DNA from: Aristolochia californica
Taxonomy: Eukaryota; Streptophyta; Magnoliopsida; Piperales; Aristolochiaceae
Assembly (NCBI GenBank): GCA_029961685.1
Contig: JARWKL010000006.1
Location: 19,159,276 to 19,223,275 of the forward strand
Length of the DNA: 64,000 nucleotides
Direction: 5' to 3'
The position numbers and the translations under genes were made by a program. Below, one piece after another: positions 63,601-64,000 of the stretch. Numbering within the stretch: position 1 is the stretch's first letter; every line of letters starts with the position of its first letter. A model generated the notes under the pieces. That model ran no database searches, was not told the DNA's origin, and saw nothing but the letters and a program-made list of their open reading frames with translations.

Positions 63601-64000
63601 ATAGGAAAGGGACTTCTAACTGATCCCAACATGCTTTAAGTGTGGTGGATGTGCATGCCACAAGTATATTGAGGATGCAAGTGGCCTAATGATCCAAATA
63701 TTTGGGGCAGTAGAAAAAATTAAATTCTCAGGTGGTTGGATATTTACTAACCCACTTTTTGCCTATCCTTAAAAGTCACAGATACTTTTCGGAATTATCT
63801 CTTTCAGCATTTTTGCATTTCCATTAGGATGTTCAAAATTTTTTTTTTCAGGTCCAAACTTGTACTATCCCATTTTTCCTCGTAAACAACAAAGATATAT
63901 GATAGCAACAAAACGAAAATTTTAAAGTTCATGTGTGACAAAAAAAAATTTGAAACCTATATAATAAATAGAGAATTATTTCAGGCACTAAAAATGAACC

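Larger units (their letters stand above)
48355..64000 (+). repeat. Satellite array, domain C (about 461-bp monomers with 10-bp deletion)
   Basis: The array resumes in the same orientation after the retrotransposon. Landmarks: 48517, 48979, 49441, 49902, 50359, 50815, 51275, 51733, 52193, 52652, 53113, 53574, 54035, 54497, 54959, 55418, 55880, 56342, 56802, 57262, 57722, 58184, 58645, 59106, 59557, 60016, 60478, 60940, 61401, 61860, 62309, 62769, 63228 and 63689. Every monomer reads 'ttaccaaccc' or a close variant where domains A and B have 'ttaccagagccaaacaaccc'. Most also carry 'agagaattatttcaggcac' instead of 'agaaaattatttcacgcac'. The first 130 bp (48355 to about 48487) still look like domain B. 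Extra deletions occur near 59490 (about 9 bp) and 62066 (about 11 bp). The array runs off the right edge. Confidence 0.95.

Noticed and set aside
1..64000. CRISPR array
   Set aside because: The repeat unit is about 460-470 bp of contiguous satellite. There are no short repeats with unique spacers and no cas genes, and the element and repeats are eukaryotic.
1..64000. CENP-B box-like motif in the monomer
   Set aside because: No stretch matching the CENP-B core pattern was seen in the monomers I read. Centromere function therefore cannot be argued from this.

Overview
The window is a piece of eukaryotic, almost certainly plant, heterochromatin. It holds a very long AT-rich tandem satellite array interrupted by one degraded Ty1/copia LTR retrotransposon. 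No host gene, tRNA, rRNA or CRISPR array was seen. The plant assignment rests on the long satellite monomer and on a copia element with a plant-like domain order and an initiator-Met-tRNA type primer binding site. I recognise neither the species nor the satellite family.

Layout. Bases 1-42540 and 48355-64000 are satellite, about 58 kb in all, with every monomer in the same orientation. Using a landmark sequence present once per monomer (atgatccaaaa and variants) I counted 91 monomers left of the retroelement and 34 right of it. The array runs off both ends of the window. Monomers are about 470 bp up to the retroelement and about 461 bp after it. Three subfamily domains can be read. Domain A (1 to about 14.5 kb) has 'agaaaagatt', 'cccacctttt' and frequent 'gctcgg'. 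Domain B (about 14.5 to 42.5 kb) has 'agaaaaaatt', 'cccacttttt' and 'gcttgg'. Domain C (48.5 to 64 kb) lacks 10 bp (agagccaaac) in every monomer and usually carries 'agagaattatttcaggcac'. Domain A changes gradually into B over roughly 13-17 kb. The B to C switch is sharp and sits at a truncated monomer junction near 48487, about 130 bp beyond the retrotransposon.

Higher-order structure. Blocks of several monomers recur: a 5-monomer unit of about 2.35 kb in domain A; a nearly identical 1.8-kb block repeated 2348-2349 bp away in domain B; a 6-monomer block repeated about 12.2 kb away (20.2-23.0 and 32.4-35.2 kb); one monomer type at 25.3, 28.6 and 37.5 kb; and a 2-monomer block in domain C repeated 5069 bp away. 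This is the pattern expected from unequal exchange and segmental amplification.

Retrotransposon. The element (42541-48354, minus strand, 5.8 kb) has two LTRs of about 391 bp, a 5-bp target duplication (gcaac), a primer binding site, a polypurine tract, and gag-protease-integrase-RT-RNase H in copia order. Gag through integrase is one open frame of 872 codons. The RT/RNase H part is broken by two frameshifts and two nonsense codons, so the copy is not autonomous. By-eye comparison gives about 3% difference between the LTRs.

The small open frames found throughout the satellite are by-products of a repeated AT-rich monomer. They shift frame with every change in poly-T length, and I do not call them genes.
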